Position numbers and translations under genes: made by a program
Source: Anaerococcus jeddahensis
GTDB taxonomy: Bacteria; Bacillota; Clostridia; Tissierellales; Peptoniphilaceae
Length of the DNA: 64,000 bases
NCBI RefSeq assembly: GCF_001182725.1
Contig: NZ_CWHU01000004.1
Span: forward strand, 326,943-390,942
Direction: 5' to 3'
In this document: positions 52,695 through 59,794 of the stretch, in pieces
Position numbering within the stretch: position 1 is the stretch's first letter
How the letters are laid out: the number at the start of each line of letters is the position of its first letter
The notes under the pieces: model-generated
Database searches by the model: none
Told to the model about the DNA's origin: nothing
What the model saw: the letters and a program-made list of their open reading frames with translations, nothing else

Positions 52695-52968
52695 CCCATC
52701 TCGACCAGATGATTGTGCCTTGATTTGGCACAATCATCCCTAAAACTGAGTGCAGATTTATAACCGTTGATTTCGGTTATAAATCCTGAAAACTAGTACG
52801 AGAGCACGGAAGAATTTACGAAGTAAATGAGTTTTCATAAGCACGAGAAAGTTTGCCTAGCAAACGGGTTTTAGTATGAGCGAAGCGACTGAGTGGAGAG
52901 ATCTAATGAATTGATTAAATACAAATAAAACAGTAAATAAGGAGATTTCTCGACAAGCTCGAGATGGG
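52695..52968. repeat. Non-coding element with CCCATCTCGAC terminal inverted repeats, copy C
   Basis: A 274-bp segment begins CCCATCTCGACC and ends CTCGAGATGGG. Inside is a string of perfect small hairpins: GATGATTGTGCC/GGCACAATCATC (52708-52738), ATAACCG/CGGTTAT, ATTTACG/AGTAAAT-type and GTTTGC/GCAAAC. Copies B and C share their right ends (CTCGACAAGCTCGAGATGGG). The rest of this gap, 52969-53181, shows no clear element apart from TATAAT-like sequence near 53137. Confidence 0.75.
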
Positions 52969-53181
52969 TTTTGTTTCGTTTAAGCTTATGATTTAATTTA
53001 TTAAATCTAATATAGAAAACAATAAATTTATTATTGCATCTTTTCAAGCTTAAAAAACTCTATTATCTTTCAATATTTTTAAAATATGAAATTTGTAAAA
53101 AATTTGTGTTTTTATGGAATTATAATTATTGCTATGATATAATAATAATATATTATTTATTTACAGGAAGAAAGGAATTCG

Positions 53182-53595
53182 ATGAGGAAAAAACTTAAAG
53201 ATTTAATATACTTTATGCTAGCTATAGTAATATTTTATGGGTTATTATTTTTCTTTGGCTATACTTGTCCAATCAAGGCTCTAACAGGTGTTTCTTGTCC
53301 TGGCTGTGGGATGACTAGAGCATATATTTCCATTTTTAAGCTTAATCCTCGCTTGGCATTTTATTACCATCCACTTTTTCCATTACCTGCCTTAATATTT
53401 TTGATGTATCTATTCGAAGATAGAATACCTCAAAGGGTAAAAAAAATTGGAATAATTCTTGTAATTGGCCTGTTTTTTCTGGTTTATATAGTTAGAATGA
53501 TAGATCCAGAAGATAATATAGTTGTTTTTAGACCGAAAGATTCAATAATTTACATGGTCTATAAAGAAATTAATGGAGTAGTAAGAAAGAGGTAA
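53182..53595 (+). CDS. DUF2752 family membrane protein
   Basis: 137 residues with about three helices. The family signature CPIKALTGVSCPGCGMTRA (about 33-51) has the CPxK...CPGCGMTR cysteines. The function is unknown; the cysteines suggest metal or redox chemistry at the membrane. It leads a three-gene cluster with a zinc-ribbon protein and a DUF4234 protein, spaced 3 bp and overlapping by one base. Confidence 0.85.
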   Translation: MRKKLKDLIYFMLAIVIFYGLLFFFGYTCPIKALTGVSCPGCGMTRAYISIFKLNPRLAFYYHPLFPLPALIFLMYLFEDRIPQRVKKIGIILVIGLFFLVYIVRMIDPEDNIVVFRPKDSIIYMVYKEINGVVRKR

Positions 53596-53598
53596 TCT

Positions 53599-54144
53599 AT
53601 GAAGTGCACTAAATGTGGAGCGGAATTAGATCAAAATGCTAATTTTTGTTACAAATGTGGCAATCCAGTAAATTCAAATCAAGATTCTTCTAATGATTCT
53701 TTTGAATCTCAAGACTTAAAAGAAGAAAATAATTTGGGACAAGAAAGACTGGAAGAAGTAAAAAAAGAAGTAGAAGAAGACCAAGAAAAAATTGAAAAAA
53801 ACATTGACCAAACTGTGGAAAATGTTAAAGAAAAAATCAAAATTGATGAAGAAGAAATCATTTCTAGCGCAAAAAGAGAAACTGAACAATTCAAGGAAAG
53901 TACAAAAGAAAAAGCTCAAGAAGTGAAAAAAGACTTTCAAAATTTTCTAGGCAATGATGAAGTAAGTGGAAACGGAGAAAATTTCAATTTTAATAATAAT
54001 GAAGTTGATAGTGTAGAAGTTAAGCCTAGTGATTTAATAAAATTCTTTTCTATAGGAGCGACAGTCCTTATGGTGATTTTCGCAATAGTTTATTTGATAG
54101 ACCTACTTGGTATAATTTTTAATACAATAGGAGGTATATTCTAA
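53599..54144 (+). CDS. Zinc-ribbon membrane-anchored coiled-coil protein
   Basis: 181 residues. The N-terminal zinc ribbon MKCTKCGAELDQNANFCYKCG has four cysteines as two CxxC pairs. A charged coiled coil (about 40-115) and a C-terminal membrane helix (about 148-172) follow. Such proteins are common in Gram-positive anaerobes, and their roles are unknown. Its stop overlaps the next start (TAATG). Confidence 0.75.
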   Translation: MKCTKCGAELDQNANFCYKCGNPVNSNQDSSNDSFESQDLKEENNLGQERLEEVKKEVEEDQEKIEKNIDQTVENVKEKIKIDEEEIISSAKRETEQFKESTKEKAQEVKKDFQNFLGNDEVSGNGENFNFNNNEVDSVEVKPSDLIKFFSIGATVLMVIFAIVYLIDLLGIIFNTIGGIF

Positions 54145-55157
54145 TGCTTGGATATTTATTTGTGTCATTATTTAATATTTTAGCCAGTGGTCTAAGCTTA
54201 TTTTCTATAGTTTTTGTGGCTTACAGTTATTTTACAGTTTCAAAACAATGGAATAAGGGGAATAACCAAGATTTATTCAATTTGATTGTAATAAGTGGAC
54301 TTTTTTTAATTATAATTAGAATTTTTGATCTTATTGCTAAATCTATTAGTGAAGTATATGAATTTAGACCAATTATAAGTATTATTTTAATTTTGATTTC
54401 AATCTTAGTTCCTGTTGTTGTATATTTTATTTCTAAATCTTCATCAGATACAATATATGAAGAAGGATATTTTGATAAATTAAAAGATACTAACTTCTTG
54501 AAAGCTGAAGTAATGTCAGCATTTGGATTATTTTTAAAACAATTCGAAAAAATTAGCTCTAAAGTTTCAAAAGAATCAAATACTACAAAGAGTCAAAGCA
54601 ATCAAAATAATCGAAGAAGTCAAAATAGTCAAAGCAATCAAAATAATCGAAGAAGTCAAAATAGTCAAAGTAATCAATATAATCAAAGTAGTCAAAACAA
54701 TCAAGCTAAGGATCTTGATGCCTACAAATATACAGAAGATACAGGAGATTTTAAAGGTATGTTAAATGAAAAAAGATCATTATTATTATTCGTGTTGCTA
54801 AATATAATAACTTGTGGATTTTATACTTTCTACTTTGTTCACACTGCTTCAAGAGATGTGAATATAGCATGTGAAGGAGATGGAGAGTACACAAGTGGAT
54901 TATTAAAATATATAATCCTATCTATACTTACTTGTGGAATTTATAGCGTATATTGGAATTATGCCTTGGCAAATAGACTTGCATCTAACGGACAAAGATA
55001 TGGATACACTATCCAAGAAAATGGTTCAAGCTTCCTACTTTGGTTAATACTAGGTTGGTGGGTATGTGGACTTGGTTATTTTGTAGCTAGAAATATAATA
55101 ATCAAAAATTTAAATAAAATATGTAGAGGATACAATCAACAAAACCCTATATTCTAA
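54144..55157 (+). CDS. DUF4234 domain membrane protein with an Asn/Gln/Ser repeat linker
   Basis: 337 residues. There are three N-terminal helices, then a linker of 12-residue repeats (SQSNQNNRRSQN), then the DUF4234 domain with helices around LLNIITCGFYTFYFV and SILTCGIYSVYW, each carrying the TCGxY motif, and SFLLWLILGWWVCGLGYFVA. The function is unknown. The paired TCGFY/TCGIY segments show the domain is an internal duplication. A strong terminator follows. Confidence 0.78.
   Translation: MLGYLFVSLFNILASGLSLFSIVFVAYSYFTVSKQWNKGNNQDLFNLIVISGLFLIIIRIFDLIAKSISEVYEFRPIISIILILISILVPVVVYFISKSSSDTIYEEGYFDKLKDTNFLKAEVMSAFGLFLKQFEKISSKVSKESNTTKSQSNQNNRRSQNSQSNQNNRRSQNSQSNQYNQSSQNNQAKDLDAYKYTEDTGDFKGMLNEKRSLLLFVLLNIITCGFYTFYFVHTASRDVNIACEGDGEYTSGLLKYIILSILTCGIYSVYWNYALANRLASNGQRYGYTIQENGSSFLLWLILGWWVCGLGYFVARNIIIKNLNKICRGYNQQNPIF
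54591..54698 (+). repeat. 36-bp in-frame tandem repeat
   Basis: Two identical 36-bp units (54591-54626 and 54627-54662) and one degenerate unit (54663-54698) encode the SQSNQNNRRSQN linker. Copy number may vary between strains. Confidence 0.88.
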
Positions 55158-55163
55158 CTTGTT

Positions 55164-55206
55164 TAAGACGGTTAATTTCAAATAAGAAATTGACTGTCTT
55201 TTTTTT
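55164..55206 (+). terminator. Intrinsic terminator of the DUF2752-DUF4234 cluster
   Basis: A 15-bp stem (55164-55178 with 55185-55199, including G-U pairs) is followed by a run of T, 6 bp after the stop codon. Confidence 0.9.
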
Positions 55207-55381
55207 ATAAAAAAAGATTAAGAGCTTTTATTAATAAATAAAAATACTTAAAAATTTTAAAAAATACCACAAGTTGCCCTATAGTTGCAAGCTTTTTTAA
55301 AAGATATTTTTTTACGATAATAAAAAAGAAAGAAGGTTGAGCAATTTAGGATGTTTATAAAATTTTAAGCAAAAAAAATAA

Positions 55382-55528
55382 TGGGAATGTTACAAAATTA
55401 TGAATAATTATCTTCCATAGTTAGAGATTTTTTTGAAGATTTTTAATATCACTCTTCTAATTGAATCAAAATCTTCATAAAATTTACTTTAACAAATTGG
55501 GATGATTATTCATTTTGCAAGATTCCCA
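55382..55528. ncRNA. Long inverted repeat, candidate structured RNA or ahpF 3' end
   Basis: The 383-bp gap 55158-55540 has no gene beyond the terminator. Arms 55382-55412 and 55501-55528 pair over about 28 bp with few faults. Inside, GAAGATTTT and AAAATCTTC form an apical stem separated from the outer stem by unpaired stretches of about 20 nt on each side. Both ends are followed by T runs on the respective strands, so the structure could terminate ahpF or be a separate RNA of about 150 nt. Strand is undecided. Confidence 0.4.
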
Positions 55529-55540
55529 TATTTTTTATTT

Positions 55541-57067
55541 TTACTTTCTTATTAAATAGTTAAAGGCTGATAGGGCTGCTGTTGCTCCTGAGCCTGCTGC
55601 TATTATTATTTGTTTATAAAGGGAATTTATTGCATCGCCTGCTGCAAATATTCCTTCTATATTTGTTGAACCGTCTTTTTCTACTTCTATTTCGCCTCTA
55701 TCTGTGAGTTTTATTTTTCCTTCTAGCCATTCTGTATTTGGAATTTGACCGATTTGGATGAAAACTCCGGCAAGATCAATTGTTTTTTCTTCTTTTGTAT
55801 TTCTATCTATATATTTAAGACCTGTTAGTTTTTTATCACCAAGGAGTTTTGTTGTTTGGGCAGAGGTTATAACTTTTACGTTTTGAAAGGATTCTAATTT
55901 TGATTGTAATATTTTATCTGCCTTTAATTCTGGTAAAAATTCAAGAACTGTAACGGTTTTTGCTATTGATGCAAGGTCTATTGCCGCTTCTATTCCTGAA
56001 TTTCCTCCTCCTATAACTGCTACGTCTTTTCCTTTAAATAGGGGTCCGTCGCAATGGGTGCAAAAAGCTACGCCCTTGTTTTTGAATTTTTCTTCTCCAT
56101 CTATTCCAAGAAGTCTCCATCTTGTTCCTGTTGCAAAAATTAGACTTTTACTATTTATTTTTGCTCCATCTTCTAGGATAATATTAAATTCATGGTCATT
56201 TTTTTCGAAATCGACAGCTCTTACTCCCTCTATTATGTCTACACCAAGATTTTCTACTTGGTTTTTGACTGATAGCATATATTTAGGTCCTTCTGTTTTT
56301 AGGATTCCTGTTATATTTTCTATATCGAGAGTTTCGTTTACTTGTCCACCAAATTCGTCTGCAACTATTGCAATTTTTAGTCCTTTTCTTGCTCCATAAA
56401 TTGCAGCTGTAGCACTACTTGGTCCTGCTCCGACTATTAGGATATCGTAATTTTTGAAATTGGATAAATCTTTTTGAACTTTTTCTGCTACAAGGTCTAA
56501 AAGACTTGCCATAGTTTTTTTGCCCCCGTCAAGAAATTCTCCATTTTCAAAAATTGCTGGTACAGCCATAACATCTCTTTTATCACATATATCTTGGTTT
56601 ATTGAACCTTCAATCATTGTGTGAGAAATATTTTTGTTTAAAACTGCCATAATATTGAATGCTTGCACAACTTCAGGGCAGTTGTGGCAGGAAAGGGAAA
56701 CTATTGTTTCAAAATTTCTTTTTTCCTTTATAGACCTTATTCTTTCTTTTTCCTCCTTGGATATTTTTGGTTCGATTCCACCAACTTGTAAAAGTGCAAG
56801 AACAAATGATTCAAACTCGTGTCCCAAAGGAATTCCTGCAAAAACAATTTTTCCGTGTTCAAATTCTCCATTTAGGCTAAAAGCAGGGGTGAAATTTAAA
56901 TTTTCTTCTTCTATTTTTATCTTATCAGATAAAGACTCCACTTCTTCTATAAAAGATTTTAATTTTTTTGAATTTTCATCTTCATTTAGCGAAAGTCCAA
57001 TTGTTACATTGGACTTTAGCATTTTAAGATAAGCCTTTAGCTGATCTTTTAATTTATTGTCTAACAT
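55541..57067 (-). CDS. ahpF: Alkyl hydroperoxide reductase subunit F / peroxiredoxin reductase
   Basis: 508 residues. The N-terminal tandem thioredoxin-like domain carries CHNC (127-130). The flavoprotein reductase has FAD motif GAGPSS (213-218), the redox pair CTHC (336-339) and the NAD motif VIGGGNSGIEAA, with GDAIN near the end. It passes electrons from NADH through CTHC and CHNC to AhpC. It begins exactly where ahpC ends, so the two are one unit in the order ahpC-ahpF. Note that, unlike the trxB product, it keeps its pyridine-nucleotide motif. Confidence 0.94.
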   Translation of the reverse strand: MLDNKLKDQLKAYLKMLKSNVTIGLSLNEDENSKKLKSFIEEVESLSDKIKIEEENLNFTPAFSLNGEFEHGKIVFAGIPLGHEFESFVLALLQVGGIEPKISKEEKERIRSIKEKRNFETIVSLSCHNCPEVVQAFNIMAVLNKNISHTMIEGSINQDICDKRDVMAVPAIFENGEFLDGGKKTMASLLDLVAEKVQKDLSNFKNYDILIVGAGPSSATAAIYGARKGLKIAIVADEFGGQVNETLDIENITGILKTEGPKYMLSVKNQVENLGVDIIEGVRAVDFEKNDHEFNIILEDGAKINSKSLIFATGTRWRLLGIDGEEKFKNKGVAFCTHCDGPLFKGKDVAVIGGGNSGIEAAIDLASIAKTVTVLEFLPELKADKILQSKLESFQNVKVITSAQTTKLLGDKKLTGLKYIDRNTKEEKTIDLAGVFIQIGQIPNTEWLEGKIKLTDRGEIEVEKDGSTNIEGIFAAGDAINSLYKQIIIAAGSGATAALSAFNYLIRK

Positions 57068-57636
57068 TAGATTTTTCCAACAAGGTCAAGTCCTGGAGTT
57101 AGTGTATCATCTTCTTCAGAATTCCATTTAGCAGGACATACTTGGTCTGGATGTTTTCTTACATATTGACCAGCTTTAACTTTGTAGATATTATTTTCTG
57201 CTTTTCTTCCTATTCCACCCGCATTTATTTCTAATGCTTGGATAACATTATCAGGGTCTATAACAAAAGTTGCTCTGTCAGCTTTTCCATCTTCTGTTAA
57301 AATATCTAAAGCTTTTGTAAGTTCTTTGTTTGAATCGCCAATCATTTTGTATTGGATTTTTCCTATAGCTTCACTTTCATCATGCCAAGCCTTGTGTACA
57401 AAATGTGTATCAACGCTTACAGAATAAACTTCTGCACCCATCTCTTTTAATTGCCCATATTTTTCTTGCAAATCTTCAAGCTCTGTAGGGCATACAAAGG
57501 TAAAGTCTGCTGGATAAAACATCAAAACTTTCCATTCACCTTCAAGGTCCTTATCACTTATCTTTACAAATTCATTTGTTTTTGGATCATAAGCATCCAA
57601 ATTAAATTCAGGTAATTTTTTTCCTATTAGTGACAT
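57067..57636 (-). CDS. ahpC: Alkyl hydroperoxide reductase subunit C (peroxiredoxin)
   Basis: I chose ATG at 57636 (189 residues, [11 protein letters not shown]): GGAGG lies 5 nt upstream, while the in-frame ATG at 57648 has none. The peroxidatic Cys is in [16 protein letters not shown] and the resolving Cys in DQVCPAKW, a typical 2-Cys peroxiredoxin. It destroys peroxides using AhpF. A PerR-like site overlaps its promoter. Confidence 0.95.
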   Translation of the reverse strand: MSLIGKKLPEFNLDAYDPKTNEFVKISDKDLEGEWKVLMFYPADFTFVCPTELEDLQEKYGQLKEMGAEVYSVSVDTHFVHKAWHDESEAIGKIQYKMIGDSNKELTKALDILTEDGKADRATFVIDPDNVIQALEINAGGIGRKAENNIYKVKAGQYVRKHPDQVCPAKWNSEEDDTLTPGLDLVGKI

Positions 57637-57688
57637 AATATCCTCCATATTTTTAAAAAATTACTTCATTTTAAATAAAAAACAAAGT

Positions 57689-57724
57689 ATATGATAATTA
57701 TACTCATTATAAATTTTGAATCAA
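57689..57724 (-). promoter_or_regulatory. ahpC promoter with PerR-like box
   Basis: On the minus strand a -35 TTGATT (57724-57719), a 16-bp spacer and a -10 TATAAT (57702-57697) are present. The 15-mer covering the -10 (57703-57689) fits the PerR box TTATAATnATTATAA at 11 of 14 defined positions. Peroxide-sensing repression is plausible; perR is not in the window. Confidence 0.6.
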
Positions 57725-57743
57725 TATCACAAATTTTCAAAAT

Positions 57744-57881
57744 AAAAAAATGCCTTCCAAAATTTATGGAAAGGCATTTTAAAAAGCCACTTATAAGTTT
57801 TTAAGTGGCTCTTTGATGGGCGAAATCTTTTTTAAAAGATTTCCATGAGTTAAACAGTAAAAGTTTATTTTATAAACTTTC
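57744..57881 (-). ncRNA. Candidate small RNA upstream of ahpC
   Basis: The ahpC-glycerate kinase gap (57649-57994) should hold only two divergent promoters, yet it contains a minus-strand series of hairpins: AAAGTTTAT/ATAAACTTT (57860-57880), GAAATCTTTT/AAAGATTTC (57821-57842), AGCCACTT/AAGTGGCT (57785-57810) and finally a terminator (57777-57768 with 57758-57750) with seven T. A promoter TTTACC-17-TATAAT (57916-57888) precedes them. No gene is encoded. The family is unrecognised; it could also be an attenuated leader reading toward ahpC. Confidence 0.45.
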
Positions 57882-57910
57882 CACTTAATTATATCATTGA
57901 ATTTGCAATT

Positions 57911-57956
57911 GGTAAAGATAATTAATGATTTATTTGGAAAAGATAATTAATAATTT
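57911..57956 (+). promoter_or_regulatory. Direct repeats in the glycerate kinase promoter region
   Basis: Two 21-bp direct repeats (57911-57931 and 57936-57956) match at 19 of 21 bases and are spaced 25 bp, about two and a half helical turns. They lie just upstream of a TATAAT (57971-57976) and are likely regulator sites. The first also overlaps the -35 of the divergent small-RNA promoter. Confidence 0.5.
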
Positions 57957-57994
57957 GTCCACATAGTTTGGGTATAATTTAATTGAGGTGAATT

Positions 57995-59107
57995 ATGAAT
58001 ATATTACTAGCTTTAGATTCAATTAAAGATTTTGAAAATTCTATCGAAATTGGAAATTATTTTAAAGAAGAGTTAGAAAGTGAAAATAAAAATAACAAGG
58101 TTTCTATTCTTCCATTTTTGGATGGAGGACTGGGGACTGTTGAAAGTCTTAAGGAAGTTATTGGTGGAGATTTTTCTTATGTAAATGTCCATGATCCTAT
58201 AGGCGAGGCTTCGACTGCAAGGTATATTATCAAAAAAAATTTGTGTGCTATGGAGATGGCCCAAGCTTGTGGTCTTAGGCTTTTGTATAAGGATAATTTA
58301 AATGTTATGGAATCTTCTTCAATTGGTCTTGGCGAGATGATTGTCGATGGTTTGAATAACGGCTGCGAGGATTTTTTTATAGGAATTGGAGATACGGCCA
58401 CAAATGATATGGGCATGGGCATGCTCTATGCTTTGGGAGTTAGATTTTTTGATAAAAATCTTAATTCTTTAAATCCGGTTGCAAAAAATATGATTAAGGT
58501 CGATTCTATTGACACATCTGGTCTTGATAAGAGGGTTTTGGATGCAAATTTTGAAATTGCTACAAGTCTTCCTCTTACTCTTTTTCAAAAAAATTCTTTT
58601 TTGGACAAAAGACCAATCAGAAAGGGTGCAAGTCCTGAGGAAATTTTACAACTTGAGAAAGCCTGCAGGCACTTTTCTAAAAAAGTTTCTGATTTTTTGG
58701 GAGCAAGCGAGATAGATTTTCCTTATCTTGGTGCAGGAGGAGGAGTAGCTTGGGCTCTTTATATATTTTTTAAGGCTAAAATTTCTAATTCTATGGAACT
58801 TGTTTTGTCTCTCGTTGATTTTGAAAAAGAGGTAAAGGACAAAGACCTTTTAATTATTAGTGAAAATGTTGATGAATTTAATGGGGAAAATTCTATTAAT
58901 CTTTCTAAATTTGCCAAAAGGTATAATGAGAATATAAAAATAATTTTCTTGCAAGATGAAGATTATCAAAGTTTGAGGGATAATCCTTATATAGATGAAG
59001 TTTATAAATTTAAAATTAAAGCAAATCTTGAGAGGGGAGATTATAAAAGGGAAATAAAATCTATTGCAAGAAATTTTATTTCTGATAATCTTTCTATAAA
59101 AATTTAA
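57995..59107 (+). CDS. Glycerate kinase
   Basis: 370 residues of the GckA/GlxK family, usual length about 375. It has LPFLDGGLGTVESL near the start (normally PxADGGEGT), EMAQACGL, GIGDTATNDMGMGMLYALGVRF and GAGGGVAWAL. The usual DGGEG glutamate is Leu here (DGGLG), a departure worth noting. It phosphorylates glycerate to 2-phosphoglycerate (this family) with ATP. It is followed 12 bp later by the rhomboid gene. Confidence 0.87.
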   Translation: MNILLALDSIKDFENSIEIGNYFKEELESENKNNKVSILPFLDGGLGTVESLKEVIGGDFSYVNVHDPIGEASTARYIIKKNLCAMEMAQACGLRLLYKDNLNVMESSSIGLGEMIVDGLNNGCEDFFIGIGDTATNDMGMGMLYALGVRFFDKNLNSLNPVAKNMIKVDSIDTSGLDKRVLDANFEIATSLPLTLFQKNSFLDKRPIRKGASPEEILQLEKACRHFSKKVSDFLGASEIDFPYLGAGGGVAWALYIFFKAKISNSMELVLSLVDFEKEVKDKDLLIISENVDEFNGENSINLSKFAKRYNENIKIIFLQDEDYQSLRDNPYIDEVYKFKIKANLERGDYKREIKSIARNFISDNLSIKI

Positions 59108-59119
59108 GAAAGAGGAGTT

Positions 59120-59785
59120 ATGGCGAAGGGAAAAATGACTAGAATATTAATGGCGATTAATGTCATAGTTTTTATTTTTATGACTGTCACAGGCGGCAGC
59201 GAAAATATTGAAAATCTTTTGAGATTTAATGCTATGAGCAAAATTCACGTTTATCAGGGCGAGTGGTGGAGATTATTTTGCCCGATTTTTATCCACATTG
59301 GAGTTTTTCATCTTTTGATGAATATGTATTTTTTAAATAGTGTTGGTGATACTTTTGAATCCTTGTACGGGTCAAGAAATTTTCTAATTATTTATTTACT
59401 AACTGGAGTAATGGGAAATTTATTTACCTATGCTTTTGGGGAAATTACAAGTGTATCAGCGGGAGCATCCACATCTCTTTATGGACTTTTTGGCCTTGCT
59501 CTTGGAATTATGTTTAATTACAGGGACAATGAATTTCTAAGGCAATTTGGCTCAAGTTTTATAGGAATAGTGGCTATAAATATTATTTATTCTTTTATGG
59601 TTCCAGGAATTGGAATAACTGGACACATTGGTGGACTTTTGGGAGGCTTTATCCTTGCAGGATATTTCCCAATAATGAATATGACCCTACCAACCAGCAC
59701 AAAGATTATTGCAATAATTGCCTTCGGCTTAATAGCTATGGGCTTTATATATATAGGAAATAAATCAGTTGCACAAGCTTTATAA
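59120..59785 (+). CDS. Rhomboid family intramembrane serine protease
   Basis: 221 residues with six or seven helices. The catalytic Ser is S117 in SAGASTSLYG and the His is H169 in GHIGGLLGGF. N68 in HLLMNMYFL and the GEWWRLFCPIFIH block complete the family pattern. Rhomboids cut membrane-protein helices. The substrate is unknown. It lies 9 bp before pepF, suggesting co-expression. Confidence 0.92.
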   Translation: MAKGKMTRILMAINVIVFIFMTVTGGSENIENLLRFNAMSKIHVYQGEWWRLFCPIFIHIGVFHLLMNMYFLNSVGDTFESLYGSRNFLIIYLLTGVMGNLFTYAFGEITSVSAGASTSLYGLFGLALGIMFNYRDNEFLRQFGSSFIGIVAINIIYSFMVPGIGITGHIGGLLGGFILAGYFPIMNMTLPTSTKIIAIIAFGLIAMGFIYIGNKSVAQAL

Positions 59786-59794
59786 GGAGAAAAA

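Noticed and set aside
52354..52968. Repeat elements considered as insertion sequences
   Set aside because: They contain no transposase frame and are only 182 and 274 bp, so at most they are non-autonomous elements.
54591..54698. Short regularly spaced repeat, considered as CRISPR
   Set aside because: The units are directly adjacent with no spacers, keep the reading frame of the DUF4234 gene, and no cas genes are near.
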